Positions 38,145 through 46,309 of a stretch of DNA of 64,000 bases are shown piece by piece. This DNA is from Xanthomonas fragariae (lineage in GTDB: Bacteria; Pseudomonadota; Gammaproteobacteria; Xanthomonadales; Xanthomonadaceae), in NCBI RefSeq assembly GCF_900183975.1, contig NZ_LT853882.1:3465501-3529500 (forward strand). Direction: 5' to 3'. The notes beneath the pieces are model-generated. The model worked only from the letters and a program-made list of their open reading frames with translations. It was not told where the DNA came from and ran no database searches. Each line of letters opens with the position of its first letter. Position 1 is the first letter of the stretch. The translations under genes and the position numbers were made by a program.

Positions 38145-38765
38145 ATGCCCGACCTTCACAACGCCCGCGGCGTCTACCTCATTACGCACGACGAACCCGA
38201 CACTGCAAGGCTGCTCGCCCTTACGGCGCCGTTGCTGGCGGGCATCACCTTGCTGCAATACCGCAACAAGCAGGCCGATGCGGCGCTGCGGCTGCAGCAG
38301 GCCAGCGCATTGCGCGAAGCCTGCACGGCACACGGCGTGCCTTTGATCATCAACGACGATGCGCAACTGGCATTGCAGGTGGGCGCACACGGTGTGCATC
38401 TGGGCGAAGACGATGGAGAGGTCGCCGCAGCGCGCGCGCTGTTGGGCGAGCAGGCCATCATCGGGGTGTCGTGCTATGACGAGATTGCGCGTGCACAGGC
38501 GGCGGCTGTGGCCAGTGCGAGCTATGTGGCCTTCGGTGCCTTCTTCCCCACCACGACCAAGGCGACGACACGGCACGCCACGCCCGCGTTGCTGCAACAG
38601 GCCGCGTCGCTGGGGCTGCCGCGGGTAGCGATCGGCGGCATCGCCCCGATACATGTGCCGGACCTCGTCGCTGCAGGTGCCGATCTGATCGCAGTGGTCA
38701 GCGGCGTCTATGCCGCGACGGATCCAGTCGCAGCATTGCAGGCGTATCGGGCGGGTTTTGCGTAG
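38145..38765 (+). CDS. thiE: Thiamine-phosphate synthase
   Basis: 206 aa from ATG 38145; joins HMP pyrophosphate with thiazole phosphate to make thiamine phosphate. [10 protein letters not shown] at the N terminus, [31 protein letters not shown] (Mg and pyrophosphate binding), [18 protein letters not shown] and [24 protein letters not shown] form the TIM-barrel signature. No TPP riboswitch is recognisable upstream. Confidence 0.96.
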   Translation: MPDLHNARGVYLITHDEPDTARLLALTAPLLAGITLLQYRNKQADAALRLQQASALREACTAHGVPLIINDDAQLALQVGAHGVHLGEDDGEVAAARALLGEQAIIGVSCYDEIARAQAAAVASASYVAFGAFFPTTTKATTRHATPALLQQAASLGLPRVAIGGIAPIHVPDLVAAGADLIAVVSGVYAATDPVAALQAYRAGFA

Positions 38766-38819
38766 CCGGCATAGTGCCTGCCTGCAACGGCAATGCCAGC
38801 AGACAGGCCATGCGGCGCA

Positions 38820-39260
38820 TCCAACACATCTGCGAATAAGACGGTCGGCGATGCCTCAATGGGCTGCGTACGGATGGCACTGCCAACCAAAAGCGCAGGC
38901 CTTCGTAGCCCGCCCCCGGACGTTGGTCGCGGGCCTGCGCGTTAGTGATTTGAACCCGTCGAAACGCAGCGCCAGCTCGCCGCCAGCGAACGCAGGTTTG
39001 TCGGTCACACCCGTGTCGAGCTGCATAATCCAGCACAGGCGCCCTTGTGAACCCCAAGCTGATGCCACGCCGGTGCCGGTTTCGAGGGTGTAGCAGTAGT
39101 GGTACGGGCCGCCGGTGATTGCACTGCCGCCGCAGCCGACCGGGTCTCAACCGGTGCAGGTGTCGCCGTAGTAGTTGCCCAGGCAATGATGCGGGGCGCC
39201 CGACATCTGGCTGAATTGGCCGATGCACTCCTAGATGCACCCCTAGGTATCAATTGGTGG
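38820..39260 (-). pseudogene. Decayed minus-strand coding remnant between thiE and hemL
   Basis: This part of the 648-bp spacer holds protein-like stretches on the minus strand: CIGQFSQMSGAPHHCLGNYY, then after a TGA, GGPYHYCYTLETGTGVASAW and CWIMQLDTGVTDKPAFAGGE, then in a shifted frame GSAIRTQPIEASPTVLFADV. Repeated Cys, Gly and Tyr suggest a secreted protein. No start, no complete domain and several interruptions. Family not recognised. The rest of the spacer holds only a short duplication (ATGCACTCCTAG then ATGCACCCCTAG near 39224-39246). Confidence 0.35.
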
Positions 39261-39413
39261 CGGGCGGTGACGATGAGGCCCTGCCCATCGGCTCCGATGG
39301 GTAGGCAAGCACATAGCGGGTAGGCGCGCGCGGCTCCAAGCCTGACAATGGCCGGTGCGGCGCTCGCTGTCGGGCATCGCCGCCCCCACTCGGTATCACT
39401 CAAGGATCTGCGT

Positions 39414-40703
39414 ATGAATCACTCTCGCTCCCACGCCCTGTTTGCCCAGGCGCAGACCCTGCTGCCCGGCGGCGTCAACTCACCGGTGCGGGCGTTCAAG
39501 TCGGTCGGCGGCCAACCGTTCTTCGTGGCGCGGGCCGATGGCCCGTATCTGTATGACGTCGACGACAACCGCTACATCGACTACGTGGGCTCGTGGGGCC
39601 CGATGATCGCCGGCCATAACCACCCGGCGGTGCGTGAAGCGGTAGCGCGCGCGATCCGCGATGGCTTGTCGTTTGGTGCGCCGTGCGCGGCCGAGGTCAC
39701 CATGGCCGAGACCATCAACCGGCTGGTGCCGTCCTGCGAGATGGTGCGCATGGTCAATTCCGGCACCGAAGCGACACTGTCGGCAGTGCGATTGGCGCGC
39801 GGCGCAACCGGGCGTAACCGCATCATAAAGTTCGAAGGCTGTTATCACGGCCATGGCGACTCGTTCCTGGTCAAGGCCGGCAGCGGCATGCTAACCCTGG
39901 GCATGCCCACCTCTCCGGGCGTACCGGCCGGTTTGAGCGAGCTGACCGCCACACTCAGCTTCAACGACTTTGAAGGCGCCACCGCACTGTTCGACGAGAT
40001 CGGCGCCGATGTGGCGGCGGTGATCATCGAACCGGTGGTGGGCAACGCCAACTGCATTCCGCCGCAGGCCGGCTACCTGCAGCATCTGCGCACGCTGTGC
40101 ACGCGGCATGGCGCACTGCTGATCTTCGACGAAGTGATGACCGGCTTCCGCGTCGCACTCGGCGGAGCGCAAGCGCACTACGGAGTGACCCCGGACCTGA
40201 GCACGTTCGGCAAGATCATCGGCGGCGGCATGCCGGTGGGCGCGTATGGCGGCCGGCGCGCGCTGATGGATCAAATCGCCCCGGTCGGCCCGATCTATCA
40301 GGCCGGCACCTTGTCCGGCAATCCGGTAGCAATGGCTGCCGGCCTGGCGATGCTGGAACTGGTGCAGGAACCGGGTTTCCACGCACGCCTGAGCGATGCC
40401 ACCAGCGTGCTATGCGAAGGGCTCGAAGATGCTGCGCGCGCAGCTGGCATTGCAGTCACCACCAACCAGGTTGGGGGCATGTTCGGGCTGTTCTTTACTG
40501 ATGAAATCGTGGAGAGCTACGCACAGGCGACGGCCTGCGACATCACCACCTTCAATCGTTTCTTCCACGCAATGCTACGGCGGGGCGTGTATCTGGCGCC
40601 GTCGGCGTACGAAGCCGGCTTCATGTCGAGCGCACACGATGAAGCGGTGATCGAAGCGACGCTTGCAGCCGCGCGCGAAGCGTTTGCGGAAGTGGCGCGC
40701 TGA
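39414..40703 (+). CDS. hemL: Glutamate-1-semialdehyde 2,1-aminomutase
   Basis: A 429-aa PLP enzyme making 5-aminolevulinate for heme. The start is ATG 39414 ([20 protein letters not shown]). [65 protein letters not shown] and [17 protein letters not shown] are family motifs; the PLP Lys is about residue 267. The length and C terminus ([12 protein letters not shown]) are normal. Confidence 0.98.
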   Translation: MNHSRSHALFAQAQTLLPGGVNSPVRAFKSVGGQPFFVARADGPYLYDVDDNRYIDYVGSWGPMIAGHNHPAVREAVARAIRDGLSFGAPCAAEVTMAETINRLVPSCEMVRMVNSGTEATLSAVRLARGATGRNRIIKFEGCYHGHGDSFLVKAGSGMLTLGMPTSPGVPAGLSELTATLSFNDFEGATALFDEIGADVAAVIIEPVVGNANCIPPQAGYLQHLRTLCTRHGALLIFDEVMTGFRVALGGAQAHYGVTPDLSTFGKIIGGGMPVGAYGGRRALMDQIAPVGPIYQAGTLSGNPVAMAAGLAMLELVQEPGFHARLSDATSVLCEGLEDAARAAGIAVTTNQVGGMFGLFFTDEIVESYAQATACDITTFNRFFHAMLRRGVYLAPSAYEAGFMSSAHDEAVIEATLAAAREAFAEVAR

Positions 40704-40730
40704 GGCGTATTCGCCCGGTTCACCACGCAC

Positions 40731-40766
40731 AGTCTGCGCGGTGAACGCCGCAGACTTCGCTTTTGT
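40731..40766 (+). terminator. Probable terminator of hemL
   Basis: AGTCTGCG pairs with CGCAGACT around a loop containing CGGTGAACGC, followed a few bases later by TTTTG. It lies 28 bp past the hemL stop. Confidence 0.5.
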
Positions 40767-40854
40767 CTTGTGGCCGTCATACCTTTCTGGAAAGTGTGCA
40801 TGGATGGGCATGAGTGGGGCCTTCGAAGCGGCTGATAGAAGACGCAGGCCCCGA

Positions 40855-42081
40855 TCACTGCTGCGCTGCGTAATCGGCAATCGCCAGACGCAGGCGTGCA
40901 AGACCATCGGCCAGTTCGGCATCGGTCAGGTTCAGCGCCGGTACGAAGCGCAACACATCCGGCCCGGCCTGCAACAGCAGCAAGCCGTGCTTGGCCGCAA
41001 GATCCAGGATCGCCCCAGCCTCCCCGGCATGCGCCGGCGCCAGCACTGCACCCAGCATCAGGCCGCGTCCACGAATTTTCGCAAACAGGCCGAATTGGGC
41101 ATTAAGCGCTTCCAGACCATCGCGCAATGCCGCCGACTGCCGCGCCACGTTCTCGGCGATCTGCGGCGAGGCCAGCTTGCGCAGCGCCACACGCGCCACT
41201 GCCGCAGCCAACGGATTGCCGCCGAAGGTGGTGCCGTGAGCCCCGAACTGCATGGTCTCGGCGACCTTGGGGCCGGCCAGCATCGCGCCGATCGGAAAGC
41301 CGCCACCCAGCGCCTTGGCCAGCGTTACGATGTCCGGCGTTACCTGCTCCTGCCAATGCGCGAACAGCGTGCCGGTGCGGCCCATGCCGCACTGAATCTC
41401 GTCCAGCACCAGCAATGCATCGTGCTGATCGCACAGCGCGCGCACGCGGCTCAAAAAGCCCGACTCGGCCGGCATCACTCCGCCCTCGCCCTGAATTGGC
41501 TCGAGCATCACCGCTGCCACATCACCCGAGACCATTGCCGCTTCCAGCGCCGCCACATCGTTGAAATCCACATAGCGAAAGCCGCCGGGCAGCGGCTCAT
41601 AACCTTCCTGATACTTGGGCTGCGCGGTCGCGGTAACCGACGCCAGGGTGCGTCCATGGAAGCTGCCGCGGAAGGTCACGATGACGCGCTTGTCGCCCGG
41701 GCGGCCCTGGCTACTGGCCCACTTGCGTACCAGCTTGATCGCCGCCTCGTTGGCTTCGGTGCCGGAATTGCACAGAAACACTTTCTGCGCGAAGCGCGAG
41801 GCGGTGACCAATTCTTCGGCCAGCTTCAATGGCGGCGCACTGTAGAACACGTTGCTGGTGTGCCACAGCTTGCCAGCCTGCTCGGTCAGCGCGGCCATCA
41901 GGTCGGGGTCGTTATGGCCCAGCCCGCTGACTGCGATGCCCGACGACAGATCCAGATATTCGCGGCCCTGGTCATCCCAGACGCGACTGCCCTGTCCACG
42001 CTCCAGTACCACTTGGCGCGGGCGATACACCGGAAGGTAGTAGTGCGCCAGGGACAGGGGCGAATCGGCAGCGGTGCTCAT
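40855..42081 (-). CDS. argD: Acetylornithine/succinylornithine-type class III aminotransferase
   Basis: 408 aa from ATG 42081 (MSTAADSPLSLAHYYLPVY). A PLP aminotransferase acting on N-acetylornithine or relatives in arginine synthesis or breakdown. LDLSSGIAVSGLGHNDP, FLCNSGTEANEAAIKLVRKW, GSFHGRTLASVTAT, LDEIQCGMGRTGTLFAHW and TLAKALGGGFPIGAML (PLP Lys about 254) mark the ArgD/AstC group. Motifs cannot separate the biosynthetic ArgD role from AstC, and no arg genes are adjacent. Confidence 0.88.
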   Translation of the reverse strand: MSTAADSPLSLAHYYLPVYRPRQVVLERGQGSRVWDDQGREYLDLSSGIAVSGLGHNDPDLMAALTEQAGKLWHTSNVFYSAPPLKLAEELVTASRFAQKVFLCNSGTEANEAAIKLVRKWASSQGRPGDKRVIVTFRGSFHGRTLASVTATAQPKYQEGYEPLPGGFRYVDFNDVAALEAAMVSGDVAAVMLEPIQGEGGVMPAESGFLSRVRALCDQHDALLVLDEIQCGMGRTGTLFAHWQEQVTPDIVTLAKALGGGFPIGAMLAGPKVAETMQFGAHGTTFGGNPLAAAVARVALRKLASPQIAENVARQSAALRDGLEALNAQFGLFAKIRGRGLMLGAVLAPAHAGEAGAILDLAAKHGLLLLQAGPDVLRFVPALNLTDAELADGLARLRLAIADYAAQQ

Positions 42082-42153
42082 GATTGGGGGTCGCAGAAGC
42101 GGAGGGAGAATTCGCATTCTCGCGCATTCGCCGACCTGCGGCACACTGCGCGC

Positions 42154-42560
42154 ATGCGCCCTTCTTCCGATCCTCAGCTCACTCCCGCCGCCACTGACGG
42201 CTGGCGCCGGCAATGGTTTGACATCATTTGTCGGCACGACACTCGCCTATCGCGCAATTTCGACCTGATGCTGGTGGTCGCGATCCTGGCAAGCGTGGTG
42301 GTGGTCATGGTCGACAGCGTGCCGCGCATCCATTCGCACCCGGCGCATTGGCTGGCGCCGCTGGAATGGGCGTTCACGGTGATTTTACAGTCGAATACGC
42401 ACTGCGCCTGGCGGTGGTGCGACGCCCGCTGCGCTATGCGCTCAGCGCGTGGGGCGTGATCGATCTGCTCTCGATCCTGCCGAGTTACCTGTCGCTGTTC
42501 GTGCCAGGCGCGCAACCGCTGCTGGTGGTGCGCGTGCTGCGGACTGCAAAGCCACACATA
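42154..42560 (+). pseudogene. Voltage-gated ion channel remnant (potassium-channel type)
   Basis: From ATG 42154 the first frame gives NFDLMLVVAILASVVVVMVD (S1 helix) and HWLAPLEWAFTVI. A one-base deletion near 42388 then shifts the frame; in the next frame FTVEYALRLAVVRRPLRYAL, VIDLLSILPSYLSLF and LLVVRVLRTAK read as S2-S4 with the usual Arg pattern. The normal text would be FTVIFTVEYALRL. After RVLRTAK homology ends and nothing channel-like follows before IS-C3. It is divergent from argD. Confidence 0.8.
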
Positions 42561-42745
42561 GGATGCACGCTATTGCCGGCAATGCGCCGGGCCGCTGCCG
42601 GAGATCCCCGACGGCTGATGCGGCACAGAGAATTCGGATGTCGGTTGCTATCGGACATCAGCGCGTTGCAGGTGTTGAGCAACTTGCTCGGCGGACAATC
42701 CGGTGCCAGCGATGGGCTGCGAGCCAGCATTGTTCGATGCGCTAA

Positions 42746-43901
42746 GGAAGGTCTGAACAACGCACCAGACCTCTAAAATTCGAGCCTGCTGCGTGCCAAT
42801 AGCGCACAGAGTTGATGCGTACGATACGATTTCTACGGTTTCTTGCGGCGTTGGCTGGCGCCAGACAGCATTATCCCCTGGCCGGCAGCAACTGCCGGCG
42901 CACCATCCACAGATTGGATAGTGCGAACAGGGTCAGCACATGCGCGGTGTTCTTGGCCAAGCCGCGATAGCGGACCTTGGTGTAGCCAAACTGGCGTTTG
43001 GTCACGCGGAATGGATGCTCCACCTTCGCACGCACACTTGCTTTGAAGTATTCCCAACGTTCTTCCTGGCGGCGCTCGCGTTTGTTGCCAATGGCTTGAA
43101 TCGTCGAACGCTTGGCGGCAATGAAAAAACCAGCCTTGCAGGTCTGCAGTTCTTCGCGTTTGTCCGCACCGGTGTAGCCGCTGTCGCCGAACACACTGTC
43201 TTCTTTGCCGTGCAGCAATGCGTGGGTCACCGTGACATCGGCCACATTGGCAGCCGTACAACGGACGTGGCGCACCAGCCCGGAAAACTCATCCACGCCG
43301 ATGGGTGCCTTCATCCCGAAATACCACTGATTGCCTTTCTTGGTCTGATGCATTTCAGGGTCGCGCGCGCGGTCGGTGTTCTTGGTCGAACTGGGCGCAG
43401 CGATCAGGGTTGCATCGACGATCGTGCCGGACCGCAGGCTCTGACCCTTGCGCACCAGATCCGCGTTGACGGCCTCCAGCATCCGCGCTGCAAGGCCATG
43501 GGTTTCCAGCAAGCGGCGAAAGTTGAGAATCGTGGTCTCGTCGGGAACATTGTCCAAACCGCCGAGCCGGGCAAAACGGCGCAAGGTCGGGATCTCGTGC
43601 AACGCTTCTTCCATCGCCGGATCGCTCAACGCATACCACTGCTGCAGCAAATGAATCCGCAACATCGTCGCCAGTGCGTACGGCTGTCGACCAGGCCGCC
43701 CCGACACCGGATAGTGCGGCGCGATCAGTCCGAGCAAATGCCTCCACGGAACCACCTGCTCCATCTCGGCCAGGAAGATCTCGCGGCGAGTCTGCTTGCG
43801 CTTGCCCAAACCTTCAGCGTCACCGAACGTCAGTTGCATGGATGACTCCTCAACGTAGGTGTGTAGTGTCGCGCATTTGAAGTGCGTTGTTCAGAGGTTC
43901 C
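42746..43901 (-). mobile_element. IS-C copy 3, complete 1156-bp IS5-family element
   Basis: Terminal repeats GGAAGGTCTGAACAACGCAC and the complement ending GAGGTTCC are intact, with a perfect CTAA target duplication at 42742-42745 and 43902-43905. It carries one full transposase. It interrupts a decayed lipoprotein gene read on the minus strand. Confidence 0.96.
42871..43839 (-). CDS. IS5-family transposase (IS-C3)
   Basis: 322 aa, intact, closely similar to the IS-C2 product with a few substitutions (ALHEIPTLRR, GLVRHVRCTAANVADV, FRVTKRQ). The DDE motifs VDATLIAAPSS, FGDSGYTGAD and AKVEHPFRV are unchanged. It starts at ATG 43839, preceded by GAGGAGTCATCC. Confidence 0.95.
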   Translation of the reverse strand: MQLTFGDAEGLGKRKQTRREIFLAEMEQVVPWRHLLGLIAPHYPVSGRPGRQPYALATMLRIHLLQQWYALSDPAMEEALHEIPTLRRFARLGGLDNVPDETTILNFRRLLETHGLAARMLEAVNADLVRKGQSLRSGTIVDATLIAAPSSTKNTDRARDPEMHQTKKGNQWYFGMKAPIGVDEFSGLVRHVRCTAANVADVTVTHALLHGKEDSVFGDSGYTGADKREELQTCKAGFFIAAKRSTIQAIGNKRERRQEERWEYFKASVRAKVEHPFRVTKRQFGYTKVRYRGLAKNTAHVLTLFALSNLWMVRRQLLPARG

Positions 43902-44300
43902 CTAATGCGTCGTGATCGCGCCACGCTGCCGCATCCAGTTTCGGCAACGATGGGTCCGCTGCAACGGCGGCACTGGCCAGTGCGTCGCACTCCTTCATGG
44001 CGCAGTCGTCGATATCGTACGGACAGGTCATGCCGGACTCGCGACCGGCCGAACCCACAACTGGATCGTCCATACCGCAGGCGCAGTGCTTGGCGCCGGT
44101 ATGCACCTGCGCATCGACACAGTTGAAGCAATCGATATAGGCGCCGAGTTTGGCCTCCACGCTTTGCTGCGCATCGCGCCGTTTTTCAGCAGTTCGGGGC
44201 GCTGCCTCGTTTGCAGGTTGCTGTGATTTGTCGCCTCAAACAGTTGCAAGAACGGACACGGAAACAGCAAGCGCAAGTACGCGAAAGATCGGAGAGTGAG
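43902..44300 (-). pseudogene. DUF3829-like lipoprotein pseudogene, split by IS-C3
   Basis: The minus-strand frame gives a signal-like IFRVLALAVSVSVLATV, then TGA (44238-44236) where a lipobox Cys codon is expected, then GDKSQQPANEAAPRTAEKRR and AKLGAYIDCFNCVDAQVHTG, similar to the start of DUF3829 (YiiG-like) lipoproteins. IS-C3 cuts it after WRDHDALG. Removing IS-C3 and one CTAA lets the same frame continue on the other side (ALAHRTMLARSPSLAPD, KLLNTCNALMSDSNRHPNSL, 42745 down to about 42560). No start codon is visible. Dead through at least a nonsense codon and the IS. Confidence 0.6.
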
Positions 44301-44367
44301 CACATCACAGTTGGGAACCTTTTCAGCCGCGCACGATAGCAAACTGGGCTATGAACTCTTTTTGTGC

Positions 44368-44502
44368 TCACCGGAACAACGTGCATGAAGCGACCAACCC
44401 CTGCATCGCCGCGATCAGGGTCGCGAACGGCACACGGAAACGGTAGCCATGCACCTGCCATTCGACTCGATCACGGCCAACAAGCGCCCAGATGGCACCC
44501 AC
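44368..44502 (-). CDS. Possible 44-aa small protein after the SDR gene
   Basis: A minus-strand frame from GTG 44502 to TGA 44368 reads GAIWALVGRDRVEWQVHGYR then FRVPFATLIAAMQGLVASCT. It has one hydrophobic segment and starts 21 bp after the SDR stop. It could be a real small membrane peptide or the tail of a lost gene; family not recognised. The rest of the spacer toward 44300 holds nothing clear. Confidence 0.3.
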   Translation of the reverse strand: MGAIWALVGRDRVEWQVHGYRFRVPFATLIAAMQGLVASCTLFR

Positions 44503-44523
44503 TCAACAATGTTGTCCGCCGCC

Positions 44524-45339
44524 TCAGTCAAGGAACAGATCCGGCAACAACGCACGCGATGAATCGACTGCATAGCCGCTCAAATCGGTAATGCCGGCCT
44601 GGGCCAACACCTCGTCATCGATCAGAAACTGGCCATGAAAGCCGGCCGCCTCACGACTCAACACCGCGTGCGCGGCATCAGCCATGATTTCGGGCCGACG
44701 ACACGCGGCCGCATCCACACCGGCAATCATGTTGATCGCATCGGTCGCGATCACGGTACGCGGCCACAGTGCATTGATCGCCACACCCTGCGGGCCGAAT
44801 TCGGCTGCCAACCCCAGGGTTACCAGACTCATACCCATCTTGGCCAGCGTGTAGCCGGTGTGTGCGCCCCACCACGCCGGGTTCAACGACGGCGGTGGCG
44901 CCAGGGTGAGAATATGCGGATTGGACGCCTGCAACAGGTGTGGCAAGCACGCCTGCGCGCACAGAAAACTGCCGCGCGCGTTGACCTGCTGCATCAGATC
45001 GAAGCGCTTCATCGGCGTGTCCAACGCACCGCGCAACCAGATCGCACTGGCGTTGTTGACCAGGATATCGATCCCGCCGAACGTCTCCACCGTGGCGGCC
45101 ACCGCCGCACGCACCTGCTCTTCTTGACGGATATCGCACTTGAGGGCCAGCGCCTGCCCGCCGGCTGCATGTACCGCTGCGGCTGCGCTATGGATGGTGC
45201 CCGGCAACTTGGGATTGGTCACTGCAGATTTGGCCGCGATGGCCACATTGGCCCCGTCACGCGCTGCCCGCAACGCAATCGCCAAGCCAATCCCGCGCGA
45301 GGCACCGGTGATGAAAAGGGTTTTGCCCGATAACGTCAT
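44524..45339 (-). CDS. Short-chain dehydrogenase/reductase, HSDL2-like
   Basis: 271 aa; a classical Rossmann-fold SDR. TGASRGIGLAIALRAARDGA binds NAD(P), and the long insert KSAVTNPKLPGTIHSAAAAV is typical of hydroxysteroid-dehydrogenase-like 2 (HSDL2) proteins. NNASAIWLRG is the NNAG-type motif, and the active-site YTLAK (Tyr, Lys) follows HTG. The substrate is unknown; HSDL2 relatives are linked to fatty-acid metabolism. Upstream spacer 45340-45375 contains GGGAGTGGGAAGTGGG-type repeats. Confidence 0.93.
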   Translation of the reverse strand: MTLSGKTLFITGASRGIGLAIALRAARDGANVAIAAKSAVTNPKLPGTIHSAAAAVHAAGGQALALKCDIRQEEQVRAAVAATVETFGGIDILVNNASAIWLRGALDTPMKRFDLMQQVNARGSFLCAQACLPHLLQASNPHILTLAPPPSLNPAWWGAHTGYTLAKMGMSLVTLGLAAEFGPQGVAINALWPRTVIATDAINMIAGVDAAACRRPEIMADAAHAVLSREAAGFHGQFLIDDEVLAQAGITDLSGYAVDSSRALLPDLFLD

Positions 45340-45375
45340 GGGAGTGGGAAGTGGGAAGTGGGGATTCGGAAAAGC
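45340..45375. repeat. G-rich intergenic repeat units
   Basis: GGGAGTGGGAAGTGGGAAGT followed by GGGGATTCGG, four near-tandem 7-8 base units upstream of the SDR start. Related to the units at 24809-24860. Confidence 0.6.
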
Positions 45376-45504
45376 TTACAGCCCGAGCAAAAACGTCACG
45401 GGACTCGGAACTCCGGTTTCGCAAAAGCTTATCGCCTTCACCACCGCCATCGACAAACCCGCAGCCCAAGCCATGCGCTCGTGCGAATCACCAACCCCGG
45501 CAAT

Positions 45505-46164
45505 TCAGGGCTTTGGCCCCTGCCCTTCGTTGTCTTCCCAATACATCACGCGGCGGGTCACGAAACGGTAGACCGGTTTTCCGGTGGCGAACCACAGTTC
45601 GCGCAGCCAGGACGTGCGCTTGAGCACGCGACGTTCCACCGGGGTGATCGCGGCGGGGCAATACATGCGCTTGTGCTTGAGCAGGTGACGCAGGTCTTCG
45701 CGCGCAAGCAGACGCATCCAGCGCGCGCGTGGGTTGCCGCGCACCGCGAGTTGGAAATCGATCACTGCCGGGCTGCCGTCGTCCTGCACCAACCAATTGG
45801 CTTCCTTGGCCAGGTCGTTGTGCGCGACGCCGCAGCGATGCAGTTGCTGCAACAACTTGCGCGCGGTGCGGAAGTAGGCCACATCGCCACGCGGCGGGCG
45901 CTGGTACATCGCATCGCCAGCCAGATAGCTGCGATCCAGATGGCGCCCATCCCAGTGCAACAGGCGCGGCGTGCGCGGCAATCCATCCAGCTGACGCAAG
46001 GCCTGGGCCTCGCGTCGCGCCAACCACCAGGCCACGCCACGCAACAGCCAGGGCGCCACGCTCAGGTCGCGGCGCACAAATACGCGGCCGGCCTCGCGGA
46101 TCAAGAGGATGCGCCCGAATGTATCGGACTTCAGCGGCAGATTGCCGGCGGGATCATGACTCAT
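45505..46164 (-). CDS. RIO-like / lipopolysaccharide-kinase-like protein kinase
   Basis: 219 aa from ATG 46164 (MSHDPAGNLPLKSDTFGRIL). It has a compact kinase fold: an N-lobe with RILLIREAGRVFVRRDL (Lys/Arg in the strand), catalytic loop GVAHNDLAKEANWLVQ (HxDLxxxxN) at about residues 112-127, and metal-binding VIDFQLAVRG in place of DFG. No extra domain or membrane helix. It resembles the short RIO-type kinases found beside DedA/PAP2 genes in xanthomonads. The substrate is unknown; it could be a lipid, sugar or protein. It is divergent from the DedA-PAP2 gene. Confidence 0.85.
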   Translation of the reverse strand: MSHDPAGNLPLKSDTFGRILLIREAGRVFVRRDLSVAPWLLRGVAWWLARREAQALRQLDGLPRTPRLLHWDGRHLDRSYLAGDAMYQRPPRGDVAYFRTARKLLQQLHRCGVAHNDLAKEANWLVQDDGSPAVIDFQLAVRGNPRARWMRLLAREDLRHLLKHKRMYCPAAITPVERRVLKRTSWLRELWFATGKPVYRFVTRRVMYWEDNEGQGPKP

Positions 46165-46309
46165 TCCACATTGTAGGCGGCCCGTCTGCATCGCCACACC
46201 ACGCAAGGTCCGCATATGTGTCATGCGCGCTCGCGACCTCAGGTAAAGCGGACAGGCCGATGTGAGGACGCGCAAGTCGGTCGCCGCCGCGCCCGCCTAT
46301 AATTCGGGC

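Noticed and set aside
38145..38765. Possible TPP riboswitch before thiE
   Set aside because: The spacer between the divergent rubredoxin and thiE starts is about 70 bp and shows no THI-box core.
45340..45375. G-rich tandem units as a CRISPR or phase-variation tract
   Set aside because: No spacers, units imperfect and only four; matches common xanthomonad spacer repeats.
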